This document shows positions 35,192 through 42,725 of a stretch of DNA of 45,490 nt, in pieces. Below the pieces are notes generated by a model. It saw nothing but the letters and a program-made list of their open reading frames with translations, did no database searches and was not told the origin of the DNA. The position numbers were made by a program, and so were the translations under genes. Source of the stretch: Phenylobacterium sp. (lineage in GTDB: Bacteria > Pseudomonadota > Alphaproteobacteria > Caulobacterales > Caulobacteraceae); the NCBI RefSeq assembly GCF_030697305.1, contig NZ_JAUYQL010000043.1, forward strand, positions 1-45,490, read 5' to 3'. How positions within the stretch are numbered: the first letter of the stretch is position 1; every line of letters begins with the position of its first letter.

Positions 35192-35956
35192 ATGCCGACG
35201 GGAAAACTCGCGGCGATGCTGGCCGAGTTGGACGAGCATGGCGTAGTCGTCGCGCCTGACGTTCTGTCGGCCGCAGAGCTGGCCGCGGCGCGCGGCGCTG
35301 TGGATGAGCTGATCGCCGCTGACCGCGCCGCGGGCGCCCAGCTCGCCGGGTTCCACTACGATCCGGACGACCGCAATATCCGCATCGTCGACCTGGCGCC
35401 GCGCAGCGAGGTGATGCGCAGCTTGGTGGAGCATCCACTGGCCCTGGCGTTGGTGGAGCACGCGTTGGGCGCGGACTTCCGCCTGTCCAACTTCAGCGGC
35501 AACCGCACCGCTCCGGGCTCGGGACGGATGGGGATGCACGCTGATCAGGGCTTCCTGCCCAGCCCCTGGCCGCCCTACGCCATGGCGTTCAACATCGGCT
35601 GGGCCCTGGACGACTTCACGCCGCAGAACGGGGGCACGCGCTACATCCCGGGCAGCCACAAGCGTGATCACGGCCCGAAGTGGAACGGCGACTACGCCGA
35701 GGCCCGGCCCATCGTCTGCCGTGCCGGCTCGCTGTTCGCCATGGATGGCCGCGTCTGGCACCAGACCGGGGCCAACGTTACCGACGCCGAGACCCGCACC
35801 GGCCTGTTCGCCTACTACGTCCGCCCGTTCATCGTCACCCAGCGACCCTGGCCGGCCTTGATCCCGCGCGCGAAACGGGACGAACTGACGCCGAGGGTCG
35901 CCGAACTGCTGGGCTTCGAACGCCCTCGCGCCACCACCGACCTGCGCTCGCGCTGA
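35192..35956 (+). CDS. Phytanoyl-CoA dioxygenase (PhyH) family protein, copy 2
   Basis: A 254-residue paralogue of the divergent PhyH protein. His116 and Asp118 in MGMHADQGFLP, His190 in RVWHQTGANVT and Arg202 in DAETRTGLFAYY give the complete iron and 2-oxoglutarate site. Shared blocks with copy 1 include LDDFTPQNGGTRYIPGSH and the C-terminal TGLFAYYVRPF. Sequence identity is clear but moderate, so the two probably act on different positions or substrates. The ATG at 35192 follows GGGAGG. The NTF2-like gene starts 27 bp after its stop on the same strand, so they are probably one operon. Confidence 0.9.
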   Translation: MPTGKLAAMLAELDEHGVVVAPDVLSAAELAAARGAVDELIAADRAAGAQLAGFHYDPDDRNIRIVDLAPRSEVMRSLVEHPLALALVEHALGADFRLSNFSGNRTAPGSGRMGMHADQGFLPSPWPPYAMAFNIGWALDDFTPQNGGTRYIPGSHKRDHGPKWNGDYAEARPIVCRAGSLFAMDGRVWHQTGANVTDAETRTGLFAYYVRPFIVTQRPWPALIPRAKRDELTPRVAELLGFERPRATTDLRSR

Positions 35957-35983
35957 GACGCTCCGCCTTCTGGGAAACCGCCG

Positions 35984-36358
35984 ATGACCGAAATCGCCGA
36001 GCGCCTGACGCGCGCCTTCGACACCCTCGACGCGGGCGCGTTCGACACGCTCTACGCGCCGGACGCCACGGTCTGGCACAGCTTCGACCAGCTTGAGACC
36101 GACCGCGCCGGGGCGATGAAGGGCGTGCGCCAGTTCTTCGGGTCGCTGAGCGCGCTCAAGTGCGGCGACGTGCGACGCCTGCAGACCGCCGACGGGTTCG
36201 TGCAGCAGCACCTGCTGTCAGGCAGCTTCGCCGCAGGCGGCGGCTTCGAGCGTCTCCCGGTCTGCCTGATCGTCACCACCCGGGGCGAGCACATCGTGCG
36301 CATCGAGGAATACATCGACCCCAAGGCGATGTTCCCGCGACCTCCCAAGCCCGCCTAA
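35984..36358 (+). CDS. SnoaL/NTF2-like protein
   Basis: A 124-residue protein of the SnoaL-like polyketide cyclase / NTF2 fold. The sequence has DTLDAGAFDTLYAPDATVWHSFDQ near the start and IVRIEEYIDPKA at the end, the usual cone-shaped fold with a central ligand pocket. Such proteins may isomerise, hydrolyse or just bind small hydrophobic ligands. It follows the PhyH gene at 27 bp. Its TAA (36356-36358) overlaps the TetR stop in tail-to-tail order. Weak GGGAAA ribosome-binding site. Confidence 0.85.
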   Translation: MTEIAERLTRAFDTLDAGAFDTLYAPDATVWHSFDQLETDRAGAMKGVRQFFGSLSALKCGDVRRLQTADGFVQQHLLSGSFAAGGGFERLPVCLIVTTRGEHIVRIEEYIDPKAMFPRPPKPA

Positions 36359-36954
36359 CGCTTGGCGGGTTGCGCCGTCAGCAGGACGAACGCCTCGCGG
36401 CGCATCTGCCACGACTCGGCGTCCGACAGGGACAGGAGGTGGGCGACCTGGAGGGACGTGAACAGCCGCGCGCGCATCGTCGCCTCGGCTTCATCGAACC
36501 CAGCGACCCGAAACGCTTCACTCATGAACGCCAGCACCACGCTCTCCGAGCGCTTGAGCGCCTGAGCCGCACGCAGATCAGAGGCTGCCCAGACCCGCAT
36601 GGCCCCATCCAGCCGCATGAGCTCGCTGCGCCAGGTCCGGCGGGCGAGCAACCGCAGGCGATCCAGTGGGTCCTGCGTCTCACGACTGATCTCATCGATC
36701 AGCCGCTCGATCTGCTCGGAGCTGTAGTCATCTGCGAGCGCGCCCAGGAACTCGTCCATGTCACGGAAATGATGGTAGAAGCTGCCCGACGAAACCTTCA
36801 GCCGCGCGGTCAGCGCCGCCAGCCTAAGCGCCCTGACGCCGCCTTCGATCAGCAGCGCCTGGCCGGCCGCCATCCAGTCTGCGCGGCCCAGTCGCCGGTC
36901 GCGACCGCGCGCGCCCGGTTTCGATCCTCCGGCTCTGATGTCGGCGTCGTCCAT
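36355..36954 (-). CDS. TetR-family regulator
   Basis: A 199-residue TetR-type repressor. The helix-turn-helix is about residues 28-65: GVRALRLAALTARLKVSSGS followed by FYHHFRDMDEFLGAL. The C-terminal ligand domain (about 75-195) is helical and carries ARLFTSLQVAHLLSLS. The ATG at 36954 is chosen; the frame can be read 12 codons upstream from a TTG, but with no better ribosome-binding site. It is convergent with the NTF2-like gene, with a 4-bp stop overlap, and 70 bp downstream of the IclR gene on the same strand. Most likely regulates the PhyH pair. Confidence 0.88.
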   Translation of the reverse strand: MDDADIRAGGSKPGARGRDRRLGRADWMAAGQALLIEGGVRALRLAALTARLKVSSGSFYHHFRDMDEFLGALADDYSSEQIERLIDEISRETQDPLDRLRLLARRTWRSELMRLDGAMRVWAASDLRAAQALKRSESVVLAFMSEAFRVAGFDEAEATMRARLFTSLQVAHLLSLSDAESWQMRREAFVLLTAQPAKR

Positions 36955-37024
36955 CTCGACAGAACTGCCCCGGTCAGACGACAAATGCAAAACTCCGTGC
37001 GCAGCCGGCGCAAGATCATGATCT

Positions 37025-37774
37025 TCAGGGCGCAGCCTGGGCGCCCAGGCTGGCGATTTCCATGCGCAACATGCCCAGCGCAGGCTCGAGCTGCTCGTGC
37101 ACGCTGCTGGTCGCCAACGGCATGCCGATCGCGAGTCGGCGATGATTCCAGACCCCCGGCACCGCCACCGACAACAGACTTCCCCCTGGCAGCGGGGTAT
37201 CGATGGTCAGGGCGTAGCCGTTGCGGCGAACGTCCTCGATGGTCTTCAGCACGGTCTCGTATTCGACCCGTTCCTCGCTGTTGAAATAGTTGATCTGCCT
37301 GCAGATCTTCTCGATCTCGACGTCCGTGTAGCCGCTCAACAACATCAGGCCTACGCCCGAGGACGTCAGCGGCCGCAAGGTCCCGGGCGGCGCGATGAAG
37401 TTCAGCGATGACTGACCCGCCACCACATGCACCCATTGTGCGTATAGGCCGCTTTGAGTGCCGAGTATGATGATCCGGCCAGTCGAGGAATGAAGCCGCT
37501 CCATCATCCGGATAAGCTGCCCATCGCCAAAAAGAACATCTTCAACCCAACGGCCAAGATAAGATATTCTCATAGTGGGTAAATAGGTATGGGTTTTGGA
37601 GTCGAAATCCAAATATCCAAGTGTAACGAGGCTCTTCAGGATACTCAGTCCACTGGATGGCGCATAACCCAGTTCAGCGCAGATATCCCTCAGCGAAAGC
37701 GGGCGACGTTCACGGTCGAACATCTCCAGGATGGCGAAGCCGCGTTCCGTCGATTTGACTGTCGCAGCGGTCAC
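37025..37774 (-). CDS. IclR-family regulator
   Basis: A 249-residue IclR-type regulator. The N-terminal winged helix (about residues 5-70) has STERGFAILEMFDRERRPLS, then LRDICAELGYAPSSGLSILK and LGYLDFDSKTHTY; the C-terminal effector domain (about 85-245) has LRPLTSSGVGLMLLSGY and GSLLSVAVPGVWNHRRLAIG. The start is taken as GTG 37774 because GGGAGGGAGAAAGC stands immediately upstream; the longer open frame reads through the intergenic region. It is divergent from the LigB-type dioxygenase gene, the usual arrangement for IclR control of aromatic ring cleavage, with a perfect palindrome in the 266-bp gap. Confidence 0.9.
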   Translation of the reverse strand: MTAATVKSTERGFAILEMFDRERRPLSLRDICAELGYAPSSGLSILKSLVTLGYLDFDSKTHTYLPTMRISYLGRWVEDVLFGDGQLIRMMERLHSSTGRIIILGTQSGLYAQWVHVVAGQSSLNFIAPPGTLRPLTSSGVGLMLLSGYTDVEIEKICRQINYFNSEERVEYETVLKTIEDVRRNGYALTIDTPLPGGSLLSVAVPGVWNHRRLAIGMPLATSSVHEQLEPALGMLRMEIASLGAQAAP

Positions 37775-37803
37775 GCTTTCTCCCTCCCCGGCCCCACTTG
37801 CCG

Positions 37804-37821
37804 CATTCAAGCATGTGAATG
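37804..37821. promoter_or_regulatory. CATTCA/TGAATG palindrome between IclR and LigB-type genes
   Basis: Two perfect 6-base arms (37804-37809 and 37816-37821) with a 6-base spacer sit 30 bp upstream of the IclR start. The position suggests an autoregulatory or shared operator. Palindrome seen; regulator binding inferred. Confidence 0.4.
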
Positions 37822-38040
37822 TGGGCGCTCGGAGACTGATTCTATGATCGAAACACGTGAGACCTGATACAAAAAGCTCAATCGCGCTGATGAGGCGCCC
37901 GCCGAAGCCGCCCAGGAAATCCTGGCCGCGCTGCAATGCGGAGACCCCCTCAGGCGCAAACCGCGCTCGCAAGCCGGCCCAGTCGCCGCGTCTCAAGTGG
38001 CCCAAGGTCCGATGCGAGCCAACACGTGGAGGAATTTCAC

Positions 38041-39129
38041 ATGGGCGATATCCTGGCCCTCGGACTTACTCACTACCCGCCGCTCAGCGGCCGAGACGAG
38101 CAGATGGCGGGTCTGCTTCGACGCATGCTCACCATGCCGCGCCTGCCGGAACATCTGAAGGATCCGAAGAACTGGCCGGAAGAGATGCGCCAGCAATGGG
38201 CCAACGATGAAGGCCTTGCCTCCGCCGCCCGTCACCGCGCCGACCTGGTGGGCTGGATGGACAGAAGCCGCGAAGCGCTCGACGAGTTCAAGCCTGACTT
38301 CGTGCTGATGTGGGGCGACGATCAGTACGAGAACTTCCGCGAAGACATCATCCCGCCGTTCGCGATCAGCGCCCATGACGAGTTCAACTTCTCGCCGCCA
38401 GCGGACAACGTCTGGGGCGAGGATCCGACGAAGAAGATCCGTATCGCCGGCGCGCCGAAGATCGCCAAGGAGCTCACCACGTCGCTGATCGAGGAAGGTT
38501 TCGACGTCGCCTACTCGTACAAGCCCCTTCACCATCCGCTGGGGCACGCGTTCTACAATGCGGTCAACTACCTCGACTACGGCCGGGAAAAGGGCTTCCC
38601 CTATCCGCTGATCCCGTTCGCGATCAATTGCTACGGTCGTCGGGTCATTGCGCAGCGCGGCGGCAGCCCGAACTTCGACCACGAACTCAGCGACGACGAA
38701 CTGGATCCGCCGGCGCCCACGCCCAAGCGCCTGTTCGATCTCGGCGCCGCCACGGCGCGCATCCTGAAGAAGTCGCCCTACCGCGTGGCTCTGATCGCCT
38801 CGTCGGGCTGGTCGCACGCCTTCCTGACGATGAAGAACCACTACCTCTATCCGGACGTCCCTGCAGACCGGAAGATGTACGACGCTCTCGTCAAAGGTGA
38901 CTGGGACACCTGGCGCAACCTGACCGGCAAAGAGGTCGAAGATGCTGGCCAGCAGGAGATCCTCAACTGGAGCTGCCTGGTCGGCGCGATGAGCGAGCTG
39001 AACCAGCCGCCGGTTGAGCACGGCTTCGTCGGCACCTGGATCTTCAATTCGTCCAAGGTGTTCGCGATCGCTCCGCCGAAGACCGGCGACGGCGCGAACG
39101 CCGCCCAGAAGGATCTGGCCACGGCCTGA
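38041..39129 (+). CDS. LigB-type class III extradiol dioxygenase homologue with Gln at a His ligand position
   Basis: A 362-residue protein of the LigB (protocatechuate 4,5-dioxygenase beta subunit) fold. From my memory of LigB, its Fe(II) ligands are His12, His61 and Glu242 with catalytic His195. Here the equivalents are His11 in LTHYPPLS, Gln95 in MWGDDQYENF, His259 in SSGWSHAFL and Glu306 in AGQQEILNW. The surrounding segments align well (IIPPFAISAHDEF, IAKELTTSLIEEGFDV). So one metal ligand appears to be Gln. It lacks a LigA-like partner gene in the window. It may be a distinct subgroup with altered metal or function. The ATG at 38041 has an AGGAAT site. Divergent from IclR; followed by a strong terminator. 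Confidence 0.82.
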   Translation: MGDILALGLTHYPPLSGRDEQMAGLLRRMLTMPRLPEHLKDPKNWPEEMRQQWANDEGLASAARHRADLVGWMDRSREALDEFKPDFVLMWGDDQYENFREDIIPPFAISAHDEFNFSPPADNVWGEDPTKKIRIAGAPKIAKELTTSLIEEGFDVAYSYKPLHHPLGHAFYNAVNYLDYGREKGFPYPLIPFAINCYGRRVIAQRGGSPNFDHELSDDELDPPAPTPKRLFDLGAATARILKKSPYRVALIASSGWSHAFLTMKNHYLYPDVPADRKMYDALVKGDWDTWRNLTGKEVEDAGQQEILNWSCLVGAMSELNQPPVEHGFVGTWIFNSSKVFAIAPPKTGDGANAAQKDLATA

Positions 39130-39139
39130 TCGAACGTCA

Positions 39140-39157
39140 GCTTCGCCATGGCGAAGC
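39140..39157. repeat. 18-bp perfect palindrome after the dioxygenase stop
   Basis: Arms 39140-39147 and 39150-39157 (GCTTCGCC / GGCGAAGC around AT) form a perfect palindrome 10 bp after the stop codon. It may be part of a 3'-end structure together with the following terminator, or a protein site. Confidence 0.4.
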
Positions 39158-39174
39158 GTGTCTGAAGACTACTG

Positions 39175-39213
39175 GGGCGTCGTCGGGCAACCGGCGACGC
39201 CCTTGGCGTTTTC
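39175..39213 (+). terminator. Strong rho-independent terminator of the LigB-type gene
   Basis: A 12-bp stem (39175-39186 with 39191-39202, one T/G wobble) closes on a GCAA tetraloop (GNRA type), then TTGGCG and four T at 39209-39212. It lies 46 bp after the stop codon. Confidence 0.7.
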
Positions 39214-39379
39214 AAGGTCCAACGCCGCCGCGTTTGGCGAAAAACTAACCCAATTCAATCCGCTACCGACACTCCAGTGCGCCAACGGGTCGCAGCCTCG
39301 CGTCGCATGGCAGACTCATTTGCTCGCCCATTTCGCCCCGCACGCGAACTTTTAACCGCGAGGGCGGAGCATCCCCACC

Positions 39380-40726
39380 ATGTCCGAACCCAATGTCTTC
39401 GAGCAGTACGACCTTGAGCTGATCAACGCCGAGCGGGCGCTGGCGGGCGTCCAGCCGCTGGTTTTCAACTTCCAGCTCGATGACGCGGCCGAACTGCACA
39501 GCCAGTGGATGATCGCCACCGACACCTTCTCCCACACCGGTTCGGGGGGCTCGAGCGCCACGCAGCGGATGACCGCCTCCGGCTATGCGCTGTCGGGGTC
39601 GTGGGCGACCGGCGAGAACATAGCCTGGGCGAGCCTGCGCGCGCCGGCCGGTTACCAGGACGAGGTGTTGCTGCTGCACGCCAACCTGATGACCTCCACC
39701 GGCCACCGGGAGAACATCCTCAACGCCAATTTCCGCGAAGTCGGGATCGGCTTCGAGGTCGGCGAGTACCAGGGCTGGCAGGGCGCCTTCGTCACCCAGG
39801 ATTTCGGCAAGACCGGAACGGCCACCTACCTTACCGGCGTCGCGATCGACGACCTGGATGGCGATCGCTTCTATGACACCGGCGAAGGCCTTGGCGGGCT
39901 GACGGTGACCGCGGTGGGAGCTGGCGGCGCAACCTATTCTACGACCACCTACGGCTCCGGCGGCTACGCGCTGGCGCTGCCCAACGGGACCTACACGGTC
40001 ACCTTCTCTGGGGGCGGCTTCGCCGCCAGCTCGCAACAGGCGACGGTTTCTGGCCGAAACGTGAAACTCGACCTCGTCGATCCTCAAGCCGGCCAGGCGC
40101 CTGTCGCGGGCGTCATGCGCGGCGGTTCCGGGCCGGACACGATCACCGGCGGCGGCGGCGACGACACCATCGAGGGTGGAGACGGCGTCAGCTACCTGCG
40201 CGGCGGCGACGGCGCGGACCGCATGACGGGCGGTCGCGACTTCGACGACATCAACGGCAACATGGGCAATGACACCGAGTTCGGCGGCGACGGCGACGAT
40301 TGGGTGGCCGGCGGCAAGGACAACGACGCGCTCTACGGCGAGAACGGCTCGGACGTCGTGTACGGCAACATGGGCGCAGACACGTGCGACGGCGGCGCCG
40401 GCGCCGACATCGTGCGCGGCGGCCAGGGCGATGACATCTTACGGGGCGGAGCGGGCGACGACTGGCTGTCCGGCGACCGAGACTCCGACACCATCAGCGG
40501 CGGCGGCGGCGGCGACACATTCCACATCTCGCCCGGCGCCGGTCTCGACCGCATCCTGGACTTCAGCCGTGCCGAAGGCGATCGGGTGATGCTCGATCTC
40601 GGGACCACCTACGCCGTCGCCCAGTCCGGCGCAGACGTGGTGATCACTATCGCCGGCGCCGACCAGATGATCCTGGTGGGCGTCTCGATGTCCTCGCTCA
40701 CCGGCGACTGGATCTTCGGGGCCTAG
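39380..40726 (+). CDS. CAP (SCP) domain + RTX calcium-binding repeats, secreted protein
   Basis: A 448-residue modular exoprotein. Residues 5-145 form a CAP/SCP domain: YDLELINAERALAGVQPL, HSQWMIATDTFSH, GENIAWAS and HRENILNANFREVGIGF, with His40/52, Glu79 and His109 matching the CAP tetrad positions. About 150-232 is a small beta domain (VAIDDLDGDRFYDTGEGLGG, NGTYTVTFSGG), like an SdrD/Cna-B fold. About 248-380 are RTX nonapeptide-type repeats (GGxGxDxxx such as GGDGDDWVAG, GGAGADIVRG). There is no N-terminal signal; the C-terminus (about 385-448) ends in a hydrophobic stretch, as in type I secretion substrates. GGAG lies upstream of ATG 39380. No type I exporter gene is in the window. Confidence 0.88.
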   Translation: MSEPNVFEQYDLELINAERALAGVQPLVFNFQLDDAAELHSQWMIATDTFSHTGSGGSSATQRMTASGYALSGSWATGENIAWASLRAPAGYQDEVLLLHANLMTSTGHRENILNANFREVGIGFEVGEYQGWQGAFVTQDFGKTGTATYLTGVAIDDLDGDRFYDTGEGLGGLTVTAVGAGGATYSTTTYGSGGYALALPNGTYTVTFSGGGFAASSQQATVSGRNVKLDLVDPQAGQAPVAGVMRGGSGPDTITGGGGDDTIEGGDGVSYLRGGDGADRMTGGRDFDDINGNMGNDTEFGGDGDDWVAGGKDNDALYGENGSDVVYGNMGADTCDGGAGADIVRGGQGDDILRGGAGDDWLSGDRDSDTISGGGGGDTFHISPGAGLDRILDFSRAEGDRVMLDLGTTYAVAQSGADVVITIAGADQMILVGVSMSSLTGDWIFGA

Positions 40727-40738
40727 ACGCCGGCAGGA

Positions 40739-42322
40739 TCAGGACTTGCGGACGGCGGTCAGCGTCGCGCCGGCAGGGTCCCATCTGCGCCCCTGCACCG
40801 CGAGCTGCTGCAGGATCTGGCCAGGCTGGACGGCGCTGTTCGGCGTCTGCGGCCGGGGCGGGATCTTCGGCAGACCGGGAAGTACTTTCGCCGGCGCCGC
40901 CAGGCTCAACTTCATCAGCAGGTCCTTGGCGCGTAGACTGTCCGGCGTGATCGCCAACACCTTGCGACAAGCGGCCAGGGCGGCGTCGCGCTCGCCGAGC
41001 GCGGCCAGACTTTGCGCCAGCCAGAACCACGGATTGTCGGCTTCGGGCTGCACCTCGACGCAACGGGTCAGCATGACCTTGGCCTCGGCGTGGTTGCCTT
41101 TGCGCGCCAGCAGACGGCCGAAGCGATAGAGGCCCAGCGCCTCGGTCGGCGCGAGTTCGACGATCTGGCGATAGGCGAACTCCGCGTCGTCCAGCTTGCT
41201 CTCTTCCTCGAGTTTCAGCGCGCGCGAGAGCATCGACGGCATCGACCGCTCGTCCAGCCGGTCGCGGAGGTTGCGGCCGTTCTTGGTCTCCACGTAGCAG
41301 CCTCGCAACCACCTGTCGGTGGGGCCGAACAGGTACTTGTAGGGCTCGTCGCCACGCAGGAAGTCGTAGGTCTTGAACCCCTCGGCGATGGCGTGACGGA
41401 TGCTGTAGGCGTGTAGCAGATAACCGGCCGGATTTTCTGTGTAGGTCTCGTCACGGCCGGTGATCGCGAACAGCATGTGCTTCTTCACGACGTCGACGTA
41501 GGTGCCCAGCACAGCGATCGGCCGGTCGCCGTGCCAGAAGACCGGCATGTATAGCAGCCCGGCGTCTGCGCATCGGCGCAGCATTGCGCGATTGCGCGAG
41601 ACGATGCCTTCCAACCGCTCGCCCTTATGCTTCGCCCACTTGACGGTCCACAGGCGCAGCAACGTCTCGATGTCGGCTTTGATGTCGTCTGGCCCGGAGA
41701 CTGTGATCCGGTAGTCGTCGGTCTCTTCCAGGCGGCGCAGCAGGCGGCGGATCTTCTGGCGATTGTTGGCGCTGAGCGTCGCCAGATAGGCCTCCCAGTC
41801 ATCCGGCAGATCGATCGCCGGGGCGACGGTGTTGTCCGGGCCGTTCTTGTCCGCGTAGCTGATCTCGTGGTGAACGAACCGATGAGTGTCGAACCCCCTC
41901 AGGAACAGCGCCCGCCGTCGCTCCGACATCAGCAGATTGTCGAGTGTCAGCCGCGCCCAGTGAAGCTCTTCGCGGATATGGGCGGCGAAGGCCGCCATGG
42001 TCGGCGCCTCGTCCTGCGGCAGACAAAGGATGCCCGCGTAATCCGAGAAGGCGTCAGAGGCCAGGTACACCTCGTTCTTGAACCCATGGGCCGTATGGAA
42101 GTGCGCGCGTAGTCGCAGGCCCAGAAAGCCCACACACTCCTGGTCGCCGGCCTCGCGCTTGGCGCAAAGGATCAGCCAGGGCCCGGGAAGCGCCTCCAGC
42201 CATTCGGACATCCACATCCAGGACGAATAGAAGTGCGCTTCCGGGTCGGCCTCATACAGCCGATCCCAGTTCTCGCGCAGGCCCTTCAGACCGTCGAACG
42301 TGTCGACAACATCGATATGCAT
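40739..42322 (-). CDS. FemAB/CelD-like acyltransferase fused to TPRs
   Basis: A 527-residue protein. Residues about 10-345 form a CelD/BcsL-type two-domain GNAT acyltransferase (FYSSWMWMSEWLEALPGPW, YLATLSANNRQKIRRLLRRL, KTYDFLRGDEPYKYLFG), of the same family as the protein at 12357. Residues 360-472 carry about three TPR repeats (KLDDAEFAYRQIVELAP, GNHAEAKVMLTRCVEVQP, GERDAALAACRKVLAITP). A Pro-rich, ordered-poor tail follows. The TPR part suggests a scaffold or recruitment role in glycan or wall modification. The ATG at 42322 is preceded by a GAGGGGCG stretch. It is convergent with the CAP-RTX gene (12-bp gap). Confidence 0.82.
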   Translation of the reverse strand: MHIDVVDTFDGLKGLRENWDRLYEADPEAHFYSSWMWMSEWLEALPGPWLILCAKREAGDQECVGFLGLRLRAHFHTAHGFKNEVYLASDAFSDYAGILCLPQDEAPTMAAFAAHIREELHWARLTLDNLLMSERRRALFLRGFDTHRFVHHEISYADKNGPDNTVAPAIDLPDDWEAYLATLSANNRQKIRRLLRRLEETDDYRITVSGPDDIKADIETLLRLWTVKWAKHKGERLEGIVSRNRAMLRRCADAGLLYMPVFWHGDRPIAVLGTYVDVVKKHMLFAITGRDETYTENPAGYLLHAYSIRHAIAEGFKTYDFLRGDEPYKYLFGPTDRWLRGCYVETKNGRNLRDRLDERSMPSMLSRALKLEEESKLDDAEFAYRQIVELAPTEALGLYRFGRLLARKGNHAEAKVMLTRCVEVQPEADNPWFWLAQSLAALGERDAALAACRKVLAITPDSLRAKDLLMKLSLAAPAKVLPGLPKIPPRPQTPNSAVQPGQILQQLAVQGRRWDPAGATLTAVRKS

Positions 42323-42725
42323 CTCGCCCCGCCCCTCGGACTTCGCACCCCCAAGGTATTCGCGAAGTCACGCCAAAGACCCCCGTCGCTCCATGATGAT
42401 ACATGAAATGGGTTAGATTTCCAGTCTGCAACTTTCGCGCCAGTGACTTGGTGTGGTAAGAAATCGCAGGGCCGATGTGGTGGCTCCCGGCTTCGATCAT
42501 TTGCGTTTGAGTCGCAAACGACGCGCTTCAGCCTCGATTGGCGGCGTCTTGGAGTCTATCGATTCCGAATTGCTGAAGTTCTACCTGACGAAGATTTTCT
42601 TCTGTCGAATACCCGCCAGACGCGAATATTCGATCTGGGTGCGTCACCGCCGCCTTGCTTTCACCCCCCGCCGCACACAGGGTTGCGGCCACAAGAACAA
42701 GCAGCACATTCGGGCGGGGAAATTC
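42323..42725. other. Intergenic region, 403 bp, divergent
   Basis: Lies between the FemAB-TPR gene (minus) and the short-chain dehydrogenase (plus). I see no gene; an upstream extension of the dehydrogenase frame has no protein-like features. It holds promoters for both and one good palindrome at 42504-42520, and an AT-richer patch around 42390-42620. Confidence 0.5.
42504..42520. promoter_or_regulatory. CGTTTG/CAAACG palindrome in a divergent region
   Basis: Perfect 6-base arms (42504-42509, 42515-42520) flank AGTCG. An overlapping TTTGCG/CGCAAA pair lies at 42500-42518. This looks like an operator for a local regulator of the dehydrogenase gene. No regulator gene adjoins it. Confidence 0.35.

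Noticed and set aside
37860-38040. Coding-like stretch upstream of the LigB-type gene, possible LigA-like subunit
   Set aside because: The frame has no usable start and does not match LigA motifs; I read it as leader and promoter DNA.
40130-40500. Repetitive GC-rich DNA resembling a tandem-repeat locus
   Set aside because: The repeats are the RTX nonapeptide codons of one intact coding frame, not a separate repeat element or CRISPR.
42453-42725. Upstream extension of the short-chain dehydrogenase
   Set aside because: Composition is unlike a protein and the canonical SDR start with a GGGGAAA site is at 42726.
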